Positions 1-8,494 of a DNA stretch of 64,000 nt are shown piece after piece. This DNA is from Tistlia sp040905785 (GTDB lineage: Bacteria; Pseudomonadota; Alphaproteobacteria; Kiloniellales; DSM-21159), in the NCBI RefSeq assembly GCF_040905785.1, contig NZ_JBBDQW010000038.1:66314-130313 (forward strand). Direction: 5' to 3'. Position 1 is the first letter of the stretch. The number at the start of each line of letters is the position of its first letter. The position numbers were made by a program, and so were the translations under genes. The notes beneath the pieces are model-generated. The model ran no database searches. It had not been told where the DNA came from and saw nothing but the letters and a program-made list of their open reading frames with translations.

Positions 1-72
1 ACACGACCTATTGAAGGTCGTCCTCGCGGCGCGGCTTGCCCGCCCCACGGCGCAGGCGGTAGCCTCGCGGCC

Positions 73-759
73 ATGACCGACCCGGCCTTCAGCGACATCG
101 GCGCTTGCGTCTGCGACGCCTATGGCACGCTCTTCGACGTCCATTCGGCCGCGGGCCGCGAAGCCGCGGCGCTCGGCGACAAGGCCAAGGCGCTGTCGGC
201 GAGCTGGCGCCAGAAGCAGCTCGAGTACACTTGGCTGCGCAGCCTGATGGGCCGCCACGCCGACTTCTGGCAGGTCACCGGCGAGGCGCTCGACTACGCG
301 ATGGCGCTGCACGGCATCGCCGATCCCGCGCTGCGCGAGCGCCTGCTGCAGCTCTACCGCTCGCTCGAGGCCTATCCCGACGTGCGCCCGGCCCTGGAGC
401 GGCTGCGCGCCGGCGGAATCCGGACGGCCATCCTGTCGAACGGCGAGCCCTCGATGCTGAGCGACGCCGTCGCGCACGCCGGCATCGCCGACCTGCTCGA
501 CGACGTCCAGTCGGTCGAATCGGTCGGCATCTTCAAGCCCGACCCGCGGGTCTACCGGCTGTCGGTCGAGCGGCTCGGCGTCCCGGCCGCACGCATCGCC
601 TTCGTCTCGACCAACGCCTGGGACGCCGCGGGCGCCGGCTACTTCGGCTTCCGCGTCGCCTGGATGAACCGCTTCGGCCTGCCCGACGAGCGGCTCGGCA
701 ACAGCCCGGACGCGGTCATCGAGGGACTGGACGCGCTGCCGGCCCTGCTCGGCCTCTGA
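73..759 (+). CDS. Haloacid dehalogenase, type II (L-2-haloacid dehalogenase family)
   Basis: A 228-residue cytoplasmic HAD-superfamily hydrolase. Motif I is DAYGTLFDVHS with the nucleophile at Asp15; motif II is the SNGEPSML segment; the motif III lysine lies in FKPDPRVY; and motif IV includes the STNAWDAAGAGYFGF stretch typical of L-2-haloacid dehalogenases, which hydrolyse 2-halo acids to 2-hydroxy acids through an aspartyl ester. Length and motif order match the type II family (about 220-240 residues). Native substrates of such genes are often unknown, so a general 2-haloacid role is family knowledge. The Shine-Dalgarno before the ATG is weak. It is followed 28 bases later by an alpha/beta hydrolase on the same strand, suggesting a small catabolic operon. 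Confidence 0.9.
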   Translation: MTDPAFSDIGACVCDAYGTLFDVHSAAGREAAALGDKAKALSASWRQKQLEYTWLRSLMGRHADFWQVTGEALDYAMALHGIADPALRERLLQLYRSLEAYPDVRPALERLRAGGIRTAILSNGEPSMLSDAVAHAGIADLLDDVQSVESVGIFKPDPRVYRLSVERLGVPAARIAFVSTNAWDAAGAGYFGFRVAWMNRFGLPDERLGNSPDAVIEGLDALPALLGL

Positions 760-787
760 GACGAAGGCCGGGACGGGGACGGGGGCG

Positions 788-1675
788 ATGGCCGGAGAGA
801 TCGAGCGACGCGTCTCGGCGCAGGACGGCCTGTCGCTGTTCTACCGGGACTGGCCCGGCCCGAACGACGGCCGCGGCCGGCTGCCCCTGCTCTGCCTGTC
901 GGGCCTGTCGCGCAACTCGCGCGACTACCTGCAGCTCGGCGAGCGCGAAGGCCGGCGGCGCCGGGTCGTCGCCCTCGACTACCGCGGCCGCGGTCGCTCC
1001 GAGCGGCCGGCCGACTGGCGCAGCTACGACCCCCTGGTCTACCTGCGCGACCTGGGCCACCTGCTGGCTGCCGCCGGCCTCGAGCGCTTCTGCGTCGTCG
1101 GCACCTCGCTCGGCGGCTTCCTGGCCATGGGCCTGGCCGTCGCCCACCCGATGTCGCTGGCCGGCGCGGTGCTCAACGACGCCGGGCCCGGCGTCTCGAC
1201 CGGCTCGCTCGGCCGTCTGGTCGAGCACCTCGGCGAGGATCGTCCAAAGGCCGACCTCGATACGGCGACAGCCTACCTCCAGGCGCTGTTCGGCGAGACC
1301 ATCGGCTTTCGCGAGCAGGCAACCTGGCGGCGCTTCGCCGAGGCCAGCTACCGGCTCGGCGACGACGGCCTGCTGCACGTCGACTGGGACCCTCGGATCG
1401 TCGAGCCGCTGAAGCGCGGGCGCCCCCTGCCCGATCTCTGGACGCTGTGGCGCGGCCTTGCGCGCGTGCCGACCCTGGCGCTGCGCGGCGCGCGCTCGCC
1501 GCTCTTGAGCGCGGAGGCCTTTCGGGCTATGGGCGAGGGGCACACTTGCCTGACCCGGCTCGAGGTCGCCGGGCTCGGCCATGCGCCGAGCCTGGAGGAG
1601 CCGGAAGTCCTTGACGCACTGGAGGTCTTCCTTGCCGAGCTCGATCGCCGCGAAGGGTTCGCCCCGCCCGCCTGA
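788..1675 (+). CDS. Alpha/beta fold hydrolase
   Basis: A 295-residue alpha/beta hydrolase. The nucleophile elbow GTSLGGF places the catalytic serine near residue 107. An oxyanion-type segment LCLSGLSRNSRDY lies near residue 40, and the likely catalytic histidine is in the C-terminal GLGHAPSL segment. No signal peptide is seen, so it is probably cytoplasmic. The overall pattern (RG-x-G-x-S after strand 4, then the nucleophile elbow) is that of ester, lactone or C-C hydrolases, but the substrate cannot be read from sequence. It sits between a haloacid dehalogenase and a threonine dehydratase. Its 3' end overlaps the probable TTG start of the next gene, so the three may be co-transcribed. Confidence 0.85.
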   Translation: MAGEIERRVSAQDGLSLFYRDWPGPNDGRGRLPLLCLSGLSRNSRDYLQLGEREGRRRRVVALDYRGRGRSERPADWRSYDPLVYLRDLGHLLAAAGLERFCVVGTSLGGFLAMGLAVAHPMSLAGAVLNDAGPGVSTGSLGRLVEHLGEDRPKADLDTATAYLQALFGETIGFREQATWRRFAEASYRLGDDGLLHVDWDPRIVEPLKRGRPLPDLWTLWRGLARVPTLALRGARSPLLSAEAFRAMGEGHTCLTRLEVAGLGHAPSLEEPEVLDALEVFLAELDRREGFAPPA

Positions 1676-2666
1676 AGGCATTTCCGACGAGCTGCCCGGC
1701 TTCGCCGACGTCGAGGCCGCTGCCGCCCGCCTCGCGGGCAAGGCGATCGTCACGCCGCTGCTGGAGCATCCCGAGCTCAACGAGCGCCTCGGCGGCCGCC
1801 TGCTGATCAAGCCCGAGACGCTGCAGCGCACCGGCTCCTTCAAGTTCCGCGGCGCCTACAACCGCATCGCCTCGATCCCCGGCGAGCAGCGCGGCCGCGG
1901 CGTCCTGGCCTATTCCTCGGGCAACCACGCCCAGGGCGTGGCGGCGGCGGCGCTGCTGCTCGGCCTGCCGGCGACCATCGTGATGCCGGCCGACGCCCCG
2001 GCCGTCAAGGTCGCCAACACCCGGGCCTACGGCGCCACCGTCGTTTTCTACGACCGCTACGGCGACGACCGCGAGGCGATCGCCGCCGAGCTGTTGGAGA
2101 AGACCGGCGCGACCCTGGTCCGGCCCTACGACGACCCGCTGATCGTCGCAGGCCAGGGCACCTGCGGCCTGGAGCTGGTGCGCCAGGCGCGCGGACTGGA
2201 GGCGACGCTCGACGCCGTCCTGGTCTGCTGCGGCGGCGGTGGCCTGACCGCCGGTACCGCCCTCTCGGTCAAGGCGCTGTCGCCAGAGACCGAGGTCTAC
2301 TCGGTCGAGCCCGAAAGCTTCGACGACACCGCCCGCTCGCTGGCCGGCGGGGCGCGGGTCGGCAACCGGCCCGAGGCGCGCTCGATCTGCGACGCCCTGC
2401 TGTCGCCGACGCCGGGCGTGCTGACCTTCGCGCTGAACCGGCGCCTGGTGTCCGGCGGCCTCAGCGTCAGCGACGCCGAGGTCGAGCGGGCCATGGCCTT
2501 CGCCTTCAATCGTCTGAAGCTGGTGGTCGAGCCGGGCGGCGCCGTCGCCCTCGCCGCCGTCCTGAGCGGCAAGATCGCGACCGCGGGGCGGACCACGGCG
2601 ATCGTGCTGTCAGGCGGCAATGTCGACCCGGCGACCCTGCAGGGAGCGCTCGACCGCAATCCCTGA
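1632..2666 (+). CDS. PLP-dependent threonine/serine dehydratase
   Basis: A fold-type II PLP enzyme that deaminates threonine (to 2-oxobutanoate) or serine (to pyruvate). The PLP lysine is Lys71 in GSFKFRGAYNR and the phosphate-binding glycine loop is CGGGGLTAG; the C-terminal SGGNVDP is typical of the family. There is no ACT regulatory domain, so it resembles TdcB-type or serine-racemase-like short enzymes rather than biosynthetic IlvA. I prefer the TTG at 1632 because GGAGG lies six bases upstream (1621-1625); an in-frame upstream ATG at 1581 would add 17 non-conserved residues. The start overlaps the hydrolase gene by 44 bases. About 344 residues, which fits the family. Confidence 0.88.
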   Translation: MPSSIAAKGSPRPPEGISDELPGFADVEAAAARLAGKAIVTPLLEHPELNERLGGRLLIKPETLQRTGSFKFRGAYNRIASIPGEQRGRGVLAYSSGNHAQGVAAAALLLGLPATIVMPADAPAVKVANTRAYGATVVFYDRYGDDREAIAAELLEKTGATLVRPYDDPLIVAGQGTCGLELVRQARGLEATLDAVLVCCGGGGLTAGTALSVKALSPETEVYSVEPESFDDTARSLAGGARVGNRPEARSICDALLSPTPGVLTFALNRRLVSGGLSVSDAEVERAMAFAFNRLKLVVEPGGAVALAAVLSGKIATAGRTTAIVLSGGNVDPATLQGALDRNP

Positions 2667-2695
2667 GCCTGCCGGTCTTCGCGTCGGTGCGGTCG

Positions 2696-3256
2696 CTAGT
2701 GTGCCGCCGGAGAGGGCGAGGGTGCCGTCAGCGGGTCGTCGGCCTCGGGAGCCGGCTCCACGCCTGCCCCGGGTTCGACGATGCCGTGGCTGATCGCCGG
2801 CGACGGCAGGCTGCGCTTCTGCGGCGCCTCGAGGCGCTTGCAGAAGCCGTGGATCAGGGCGCCGGCCTCGACCGAGAGGCTCTCGTGCAGGACGTCGCCG
2901 TAGACCCGGGCGGTCTTCGTCAGGATCACGGTCTGCGCCGTCACCTCGCCCTCGACCGTGCCGCAGATCCTCAGCGATTCCGCCTCGATCGCGCCGTGGA
3001 CCTCGGCGCCCTCGCCGACGGTCAGGGTCTTGCTCGAGATGTCTCCGTTGACCACGCCGTCGATCTGCACGTCGCCGATCGAGTGCAGGTTGCCCTCGAT
3101 GCGCAAGTCGGCGCTGACGATTGAGGGCACACCTGACGGCTGCCGCTTGGCCGGAGCCGAGCTCGCCGAACCGGGAGCCGGGGCCGATCCCGACGAAGAT
3201 TCGGAGCGGCTGTTCCTCACGCCCTGCGCACCCTGCTTCTTACCCTTTAAGAACAT
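2696..3256 (-). CDS. Bactofilin (polymer-forming cytoskeletal protein)
   Basis: A 186-residue bactofilin. The central bactofilin beta-helix (roughly residues 45-145) shows the expected run of short repeats rich in G, V, I and T, such as LRIEGNLHSIGDVQIDG, VVNGDI, AEVHGAIEAES, VEGEVTAQTV and ARVYGDV. It is flanked by a basic Ser/Pro-rich N-terminal tail and a Pro-rich C-terminal tail, as usual for the family. Bactofilins self-assemble without nucleotide and localise cell-wall enzymes. The start overlaps the 3' end of the M23 peptidase gene by 17 bases, so the pair is one transcription unit; bactofilin/M23 linkage is a known recurrent arrangement and supports a peptidoglycan-shaping role. Confidence 0.93.
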   Translation of the reverse strand: MFLKGKKQGAQGVRNSRSESSSGSAPAPGSASSAPAKRQPSGVPSIVSADLRIEGNLHSIGDVQIDGVVNGDISSKTLTVGEGAEVHGAIEAESLRICGTVEGEVTAQTVILTKTARVYGDVLHESLSVEAGALIHGFCKRLEAPQKRSLPSPAISHGIVEPGAGVEPAPEADDPLTAPSPSPAAH

Positions 3257-5324
3257 GGCTGGCCGCCTTCATGAACTTGAGGGGGTCCAGGGGCTTGTCC
3301 TTGAAGCGCACCTCGTAGTGCACGTGGGCCCCGGTGCTGCGCCCCGAGTTGCCGAGCTGTCCGATCTGGTCGTGGAAGCCGACCCGCTGCCCGGTCTCGA
3401 CGTCGATCCGACGCAGGTGGGCGTAGCGCGTGGTGATGCCGAAGCCGTGGTCGATGTCGACGACCCGGCCATAGCCGGAAAGCCAGCCGGCGAAGGCGAC
3501 GACGCCCGGTGCCGTGGCGACGATCGGCGTGCGGTAGGGCGCCACCATGTCGACGCCATCGTGGCGCGACAGCCGGCCGTTCAGCGGGTCCTTGCGCTTC
3601 CCAGCCCTGCTGGTGATCCGGAATTCGGTGGCCAGCGGGGCGGCCAGAGGGGTCGCCGCCAGCACGAGCTGAAGCGCCTCCCAGCGGCGGATCCTGTCGT
3701 CCAGGGCGCCGAGGACGGCCTCCGACCTGTCGGCCATCGGCAGCTCCGGCACCTCGTCGTAGGGCACGAAGGGACCGCCCTTGCCGTCGCCCTCGACCTT
3801 GCTGCTCGCCTCGTCGATGACCGCCTTGATGTCGAGGCCGGTCAGCAGGAGCAGCTCCTCCATGGTGTCGATCGACTGACGCGTCCGGTCGGACAGGCCC
3901 TGGATCACGGCGTCGTGGCGCTGGGCCTGCTGCGCCAGCTCGCCGCGCGCCTCGACCAGCCGGGCGCGCAGCACGTCGCGCTGCTCGGCCAGGGCCTCGG
4001 CCTTGCGGTCGGCGCCATCGAGGGTCCGGGTCAGGCTGAACAGCTGCCCTTCCAGAGCGGCGACTTGCTGGCGGCTGCCGTCCAGGCTACCGGACAGGGC
4101 TGCGACCCGGCGGCGCTGCGCGTCGCGCTCCTTGCGCAGGTCCGCGATGCGCCCTCCGGCCTCGGCGAGCTGGGCCTTGAGGCCCGACACGCGCTCGACG
4201 AGCACCGCCTCCTCCTTCTTGCCCGCCCGCAGCGCCCGCGCAAGCTGGGCGGTCCCGGATTCGAGCTCGCTGCGGCGGCGCTCCAGTGCGTCGATGCGCG
4301 CGCGGGCGTCGGCAACCCGCTCAACCTCGTCGGACAGGTGACGCTTCAGGGCCTCGCGGCCAAGCGAAGCCTGCTTCAGCTTGGCGCGCAGCTCGTCCAG
4401 CTCGACCGAGAGGCCGTCGCGCTCGCCAGCGACCGCGACGACCCGGCTGCGGGCTTTGTCGAGCTCGGACGTGAGCCTGGCGACCTCCTGCCCGAGGGCG
4501 GCCTTGGCGGCCCGCTCGGAATCCAGGTCGCCCTGCAGCAGGTCGCGCTCACCGACCAGCGCATCCCGAACCTCGGCGAGGGCGGCAAAGCGGTTCTTCC
4601 ATTCGGCGACCTCGGCGTTCTTCTCGACCACGGTCGCCGCCAACTCGGCCTTGTCGCTGCGCTCGTGCGCCAGCGCCAGCTCGCGCTCGCTGAGCATGCG
4701 TCCGAGCCGCTGGTGCGCCTCGGCGACCACGGCTCGCTTGTTCTCAGTCGCCGTCAGCGCCGACTGCAGGCTCTGGATGTGACCCTTGAGCGAGCCGTTG
4801 CGCCGGGCGATGTCCTTCAGGTCGGTCTCAAGCGAGCCGAGCTGGCCGCGCAGCTCGTCCTGGGCGACCACCATGCGCGCGCGCAGCTCGGCCGTGCGGT
4901 CGTCGCGCTCGGCGCGCTGGTCGGGCGCCTCTGCGAGGCCTTCCGTCTCGAGCTGCGCGAGCAGGCGCCGCTGGGTCGTCTCGAGGTCGCGGGTGATGGA
5001 GGCGAAATGCCGCTGGTAGCGGTCGACCTCCGCCAGCAGATCGCCGTAGGCCGCCTGGGACCGCTCGATCTCCTGGTTCTGGTCGGCGAGCTGGCCGCGC
5101 TGCTCGAGAAAGCCGATCGAGGCGTAGGTTCCCCACCCCATCCCGATCGCCAGCAGCAGGGCGGCGGATTTCTGGAAGCACGGCGTCAGGCGGATGCAGC
5201 GGACCCGGTCGCTGCTGCGCAGGAGGATCTCTCGGTAGGCGAAGAGGCGATCGATGCGTCGCCGGCTGCCGTCGATGAACCGTGCCATGGCGATGCCGAG
5301 GCGTGGCGGATCGGCCTGCTTCAC
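3240..5324 (-). CDS. Membrane-anchored coiled-coil M23 family metallopeptidase
   Basis: A 694-residue inner-membrane protein: a short basic cytoplasmic N-terminus, one membrane segment (about 53-73), a very long heptad-rich coiled coil (about 74-490, dense in E, R, L, A), a linker and a C-terminal M23/LytM domain (about 565-690). The zinc motif is intact: H588-x(3)-D592 (RHDGVD) and H667-V-H669 (GAHVHYEV). It is therefore predicted to be a catalytically active peptidoglycan endopeptidase facing the periplasm. The GTG start at 5324 is chosen because GGGAGGAG lies six bases upstream on the coding strand. It is co-transcribed with the bactofilin downstream, which likely positions it. Confidence 0.9.
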   Translation of the reverse strand: MKQADPPRLGIAMARFIDGSRRRIDRLFAYREILLRSSDRVRCIRLTPCFQKSAALLLAIGMGWGTYASIGFLEQRGQLADQNQEIERSQAAYGDLLAEVDRYQRHFASITRDLETTQRRLLAQLETEGLAEAPDQRAERDDRTAELRARMVVAQDELRGQLGSLETDLKDIARRNGSLKGHIQSLQSALTATENKRAVVAEAHQRLGRMLSERELALAHERSDKAELAATVVEKNAEVAEWKNRFAALAEVRDALVGERDLLQGDLDSERAAKAALGQEVARLTSELDKARSRVVAVAGERDGLSVELDELRAKLKQASLGREALKRHLSDEVERVADARARIDALERRRSELESGTAQLARALRAGKKEEAVLVERVSGLKAQLAEAGGRIADLRKERDAQRRRVAALSGSLDGSRQQVAALEGQLFSLTRTLDGADRKAEALAEQRDVLRARLVEARGELAQQAQRHDAVIQGLSDRTRQSIDTMEELLLLTGLDIKAVIDEASSKVEGDGKGGPFVPYDEVPELPMADRSEAVLGALDDRIRRWEALQLVLAATPLAAPLATEFRITSRAGKRKDPLNGRLSRHDGVDMVAPYRTPIVATAPGVVAFAGWLSGYGRVVDIDHGFGITTRYAHLRRIDVETGQRVGFHDQIGQLGNSGRSTGAHVHYEVRFKDKPLDPLKFMKAASHVLKG

Positions 5325-5669
5325 CCTGTTCTCCTCCCTGTCGTCGTCGCCGAAGAGTTCGCGCCCTTCGGCCGCCGGCTTACTCTAAGCCCCCCACCGG
5401 CACCGTGCCGGGGCCGTTCGCCGGCCTCGTGGCACGACCCGAACCGGGTCCGGCCCGATTGGGCCCGGTCCGAATGGGCCGTAGTTTGTCCCAAGCGGCC
5501 CCGGGAGTCCAAGCATAGAGTCGGAACCGCACCGGGAGCCCCGCGCGTCGACAGCAATCATGGCCACGTCGCGTTACGCTGCGGTTAAGAGCGCGCTTCG
5601 GGTTTTGGCGTCACCGGCCGGATCTGTATAAGCGGGCCGAGCGATCTGCAATCGAATCGGGAAGACGAG
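5325..5669. other. Divergent intergenic region between M23 peptidase and cysD
   Basis: 345 bases without a gene. On the left is the GGGAGGAG ribosome-binding site of the peptidase gene; on the right a sigma70-like promoter for cysD (separate entry) and a purine-rich GGGAAGACGAG site just before the cysD ATG. I see no riboswitch or strong hairpin here. Confidence 0.6.
5605..5632 (+). promoter_or_regulatory. Putative sigma70-like promoter for cysD
   Basis: TTGGCG at 5605-5610 and TATAAG at 5627-5632, separated by 16 bases, about 38 bases upstream of the cysD ATG. The hexamers are near-consensus in a GC-rich background where such matches are uncommon, but no transcript start is known. No cysteine-regulon operator was recognised. 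Confidence 0.45.
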
Positions 5670-6575
5670 ATGGGTTCCTTGTCCGGCCACCTGCGCGCGC
5701 TCGAGGCCGAAGCGGTCGAGATCCTGCGCGAGACGGTGGCGTGCTTCGGCAATCCGGTGCTGATGTATTCGATCGGCAAGGATTCCTCGGTCCTGCTGCA
5801 TCTGGCGCTGAAGGCCTTCTGGCCGGCCAAGCCCCCCTTCCCGCTGCTGCACGTCGACACGACCTGGAAGTTCCGGGACATGATCGCCTTCCGCGACCGG
5901 ATCGCGGCGCGGCATGGGCTGAAGCTGATCGTGCACACCAACCAGGAGGGCGTGGCCCAGGGCATCGACCCCATCAACCACCCCTCCGACCACTACACGC
6001 ACGTCATGAAGACGCTCGGCCTGCGCCAGGCCCTGACCCGCCATGGCTTCGACGCGGCGATCGGCGGCGCGCGCCGCGACGAGGAGCGCAGCCGCGCCAA
6101 GGAGCGCGTCTTCTCGCACCGCACCGCCGAGCATGCCTGGGAGCCCAAGGCCCAGCGCCCGGAGCTGTGGCGCCTGTTCAACACGCGGCTGGCGAAGGGC
6201 GAGAGCTTCCGGGTCTTCCCGCTGTCCAACTGGACCGAGGGCGACGTCTGGGCCTACATCCGGGCCGAGGCCATCGAGCTGGTGCCGCTCTATTTCGCGG
6301 CGCCCCGGCCGGTGGTCCGGCGCAACGGCCAGCTGATCATGGTCGACGACGCGCGCCTGCGGCTGCTGCCGGGCGAGACGGTCGAGGACGCCTGGGTGCG
6401 GTTCCGGACGCTCGGCTGCTATCCCCTGACCGCGGCCTCGGAATCGCGCGCCACCACGCTCGACGAGGTGGTCGCCGAGACTCTCGCCTCCCGGCAGTCC
6501 GAGCGGGTCGGCCGGCTGATCGACCACGACCAGTCGGCCTCGATGGAGCGCAAGAAGCGGGAGGGATACTTCTGA
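5670..6575 (+). CDS. cysD: Sulfate adenylyltransferase subunit 2 (CysD)
   Basis: A 301-residue ATP-sulfurylase catalytic subunit, which makes adenosine 5'-phosphosulfate (APS) from ATP and sulfate together with the GTPase subunit CysN. The PP-loop ATP-binding motif appears as YSIGKDSSVLLHLA near residue 32; family hallmarks LHVDTTWKFRDM, GGARRDEERSRAKER and the C-terminal SMERKKREGYF are all present. Length matches the family (about 300). Its TGA overlaps the ATG of cysNC by one base (TGATG at 6573-6577), so the two subunits are translationally coupled. The complex is cytoplasmic and opens assimilatory sulfate reduction or sulfation pathways. Confidence 0.97.
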   Translation: MGSLSGHLRALEAEAVEILRETVACFGNPVLMYSIGKDSSVLLHLALKAFWPAKPPFPLLHVDTTWKFRDMIAFRDRIAARHGLKLIVHTNQEGVAQGIDPINHPSDHYTHVMKTLGLRQALTRHGFDAAIGGARRDEERSRAKERVFSHRTAEHAWEPKAQRPELWRLFNTRLAKGESFRVFPLSNWTEGDVWAYIRAEAIELVPLYFAAPRPVVRRNGQLIMVDDARLRLLPGETVEDAWVRFRTLGCYPLTAASESRATTLDEVVAETLASRQSERVGRLIDHDQSASMERKKREGYF

Positions 6576-8473
6576 TGCCCGAGGCCTCGCCCGAGATTGC
6601 GTCCGAACCCCGGCTCACGTCGGCGCTCCCCGAAGCCGCGGACAAGTCCCTGCTGCGCTTCCTGACCTGCGGCAGCGTCGACGACGGCAAGTCGACCCTG
6701 ATCGGGCGCCTGCTGGTCGATTCCGGCTCGGTGTTCGACGACCAGCTGGCGGCGCTCGAGCGGGATTCCAGGAAGTTCGGCACGACCGGCGAGGCGCCGG
6801 ACCTGGCTTTGCTCCTGGACGGGCTGGAGGCCGAGCGCGAGCAGGGCATCACCATCGATGTCGCCTACCGCTATTTCTCGACGCCCCGGCGCAAGTTCAT
6901 CGTCGCCGACGCGCCCGGCCACGCCCAGTACACCCGTAACATGGCCGTCGCGGCCTCGGTCTCGGACCTCGCGGTCCTGGTCGTCGACGCGCGCAAGGGC
7001 GTCTCCGAGCAGACCCGCCGGCACCTGACCGTGGCCCGCCTGCTCGGCGTGCGCCACGCGGTGCTGGCGGTCAACAAGATCGACCTCGTCGACTTCGACG
7101 CCGAGCGCTTCCGGGCGGTCGAGGCGGACCTGCAGCGCCACGCCGGCGAGTTCGAGAGCTGCCGGGCGATCCCGGTCTCGGCCCGCTTCGGCGACAACGT
7201 CGCCTCGCCCAGCCCGCGCCTCGCCTGGTTCGAGGGCCCGACCCTGCTGGAGCTGCTGGAGACCGCCGAGGTCGGCCGCGACGAGGCCGAGCGGCCCTTC
7301 CGCCTGCAGGTCCAGCTGGTGTGCCGGCCCGACGCCGGCTTCCGCGGCTACCAGGGCACGATCGCCAGCGGACGGGTCGCGCCGGGGGACCCGGTGGTGG
7401 CGGCGCTGTCGGGCCGGGCCACGACGATCGCCCGCATCGCGGCTCCGGAAGGCGATCGCGCCGAGGCCGAGGCGGGCGAGGCTGTGACCCTGACCCTGAC
7501 CGACGAGCTCGACATCAGCCGCGGCGACGTGCTGGCCGCCGCCGGCGACCGTCCCGAGGTCTCCGATCAGTTCGCCGCCCACCTGATTTGGATGGGCGAC
7601 GCCCCGCTGCTGCCCGGGCGCGAGTACCTGCTGAAGTGCGGCACGCGCACGGCCCCGGCCTCGGTCACCGAGATCTCCCACCGCCTGGAGGTAAGCAGCG
7701 GCGAGCATCTGGCCGCCAAGACGCTGGCCCTGAACGACATCGGCTTCGTCAAGCTGTCGCTGGCCCAGCCGATCGCCATCGAGCCCTATGCCGCGAACCG
7801 CCGCATGGGCGCCTTCCTGCTGATCGACCGCTTCAGCAACGCGACCATCGCGGCCGGCGTCATCGAGCACGGCCTGCGCCGGGCGACCAACATCCACTGG
7901 CAGTCGGTCGACGTCGACCGCGCCGCGCGCGCCCGGGCCAAGGGCCAGCGCCCGAGCGTGCTGTGGCTGACCGGCCTGTCGGGCTCTGGCAAGTCGACCA
8001 TCGCGAACCTGGTCGAGCGGCGCCTGCACGCCGAGGGCCGGCACACCTACCTGCTGGACGGCGACAACGTGCGACACGGCCTGAACCGCGACCTCGGATT
8101 CACCGACGCCGACCGGGTCGAGAACATCCGCCGCGTCGCCGAGGTCGCCCGCCTGATGGCCGACGCCGGGCTGATCGTGCTGGTCTCTTTCATCTCGCCC
8201 TTCCGGGCCGAGCGGCGTATGGCACGCGAGCTGATGGGCGAGGACTTCATCGAGGTCTGGGTCGACACGCCGCTCGAGCTGTGCCGCCAGCGCGACCCCA
8301 AGGGCCTCTACAGGAAGGCCTATGCCGGCCAGCTCGCCAACTTCACCGGCGTCGACAGCCCCTACGAGCCGCCGGAGACCGCCGAGCTGCGCGTCGAGAC
8401 CGCAGGGGAATCCGCCGAGGCGGCGGCGACCCGCATCGTCGAGTACCTGCGCGATCGCGACCGGATCCGCTGA
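6575..8473 (+). CDS. cysNC: Bifunctional sulfate adenylyltransferase subunit 1 / adenylylsulfate kinase (CysN-CysC fusion)
   Basis: A 632-residue fusion. The N-terminal EF-Tu-like GTPase (CysN) has the P-loop GSVDDGKST at residues 33-41, a DAPGH G3 motif and an NKID G4 motif; it drives APS synthesis with CysD. From about residue 440 onward is an APS kinase (CysC) with its own P-loop GLSGSGKST near residue 467 and a DGDNVRHGLNRDLGF segment; it phosphorylates APS to PAPS. The fusion is common in alphaproteobacteria and rhizobia (NodQ-like). The ATG at 6575 overlaps the cysD stop. No sulfotransferase or PAPS reductase lies in the window, so the use of the PAPS is open. Confidence 0.97.
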   Translation: MPEASPEIASEPRLTSALPEAADKSLLRFLTCGSVDDGKSTLIGRLLVDSGSVFDDQLAALERDSRKFGTTGEAPDLALLLDGLEAEREQGITIDVAYRYFSTPRRKFIVADAPGHAQYTRNMAVAASVSDLAVLVVDARKGVSEQTRRHLTVARLLGVRHAVLAVNKIDLVDFDAERFRAVEADLQRHAGEFESCRAIPVSARFGDNVASPSPRLAWFEGPTLLELLETAEVGRDEAERPFRLQVQLVCRPDAGFRGYQGTIASGRVAPGDPVVAALSGRATTIARIAAPEGDRAEAEAGEAVTLTLTDELDISRGDVLAAAGDRPEVSDQFAAHLIWMGDAPLLPGREYLLKCGTRTAPASVTEISHRLEVSSGEHLAAKTLALNDIGFVKLSLAQPIAIEPYAANRRMGAFLLIDRFSNATIAAGVIEHGLRRATNIHWQSVDVDRAARARAKGQRPSVLWLTGLSGSGKSTIANLVERRLHAEGRHTYLLDGDNVRHGLNRDLGFTDADRVENIRRVAEVARLMADAGLIVLVSFISPFRAERRMARELMGEDFIEVWVDTPLELCRQRDPKGLYRKAYAGQLANFTGVDSPYEPPETAELRVETAGESAEAAATRIVEYLRDRDRIR

Positions 8474-8494
8474 CGCCGATCGCAGCGGACGTCC

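Noticed and set aside
2958..5588. A plus-strand open frame of about 876 codons opposite the M23 peptidase
   Set aside because: Same antisense artefact; the minus strand encodes an intact M23 domain with all zinc ligands.
5325..5669. Search for a SAM or other riboswitch in front of cysD
   Set aside because: No conserved helices or terminator hairpin recognisable; only a sigma70-like promoter.
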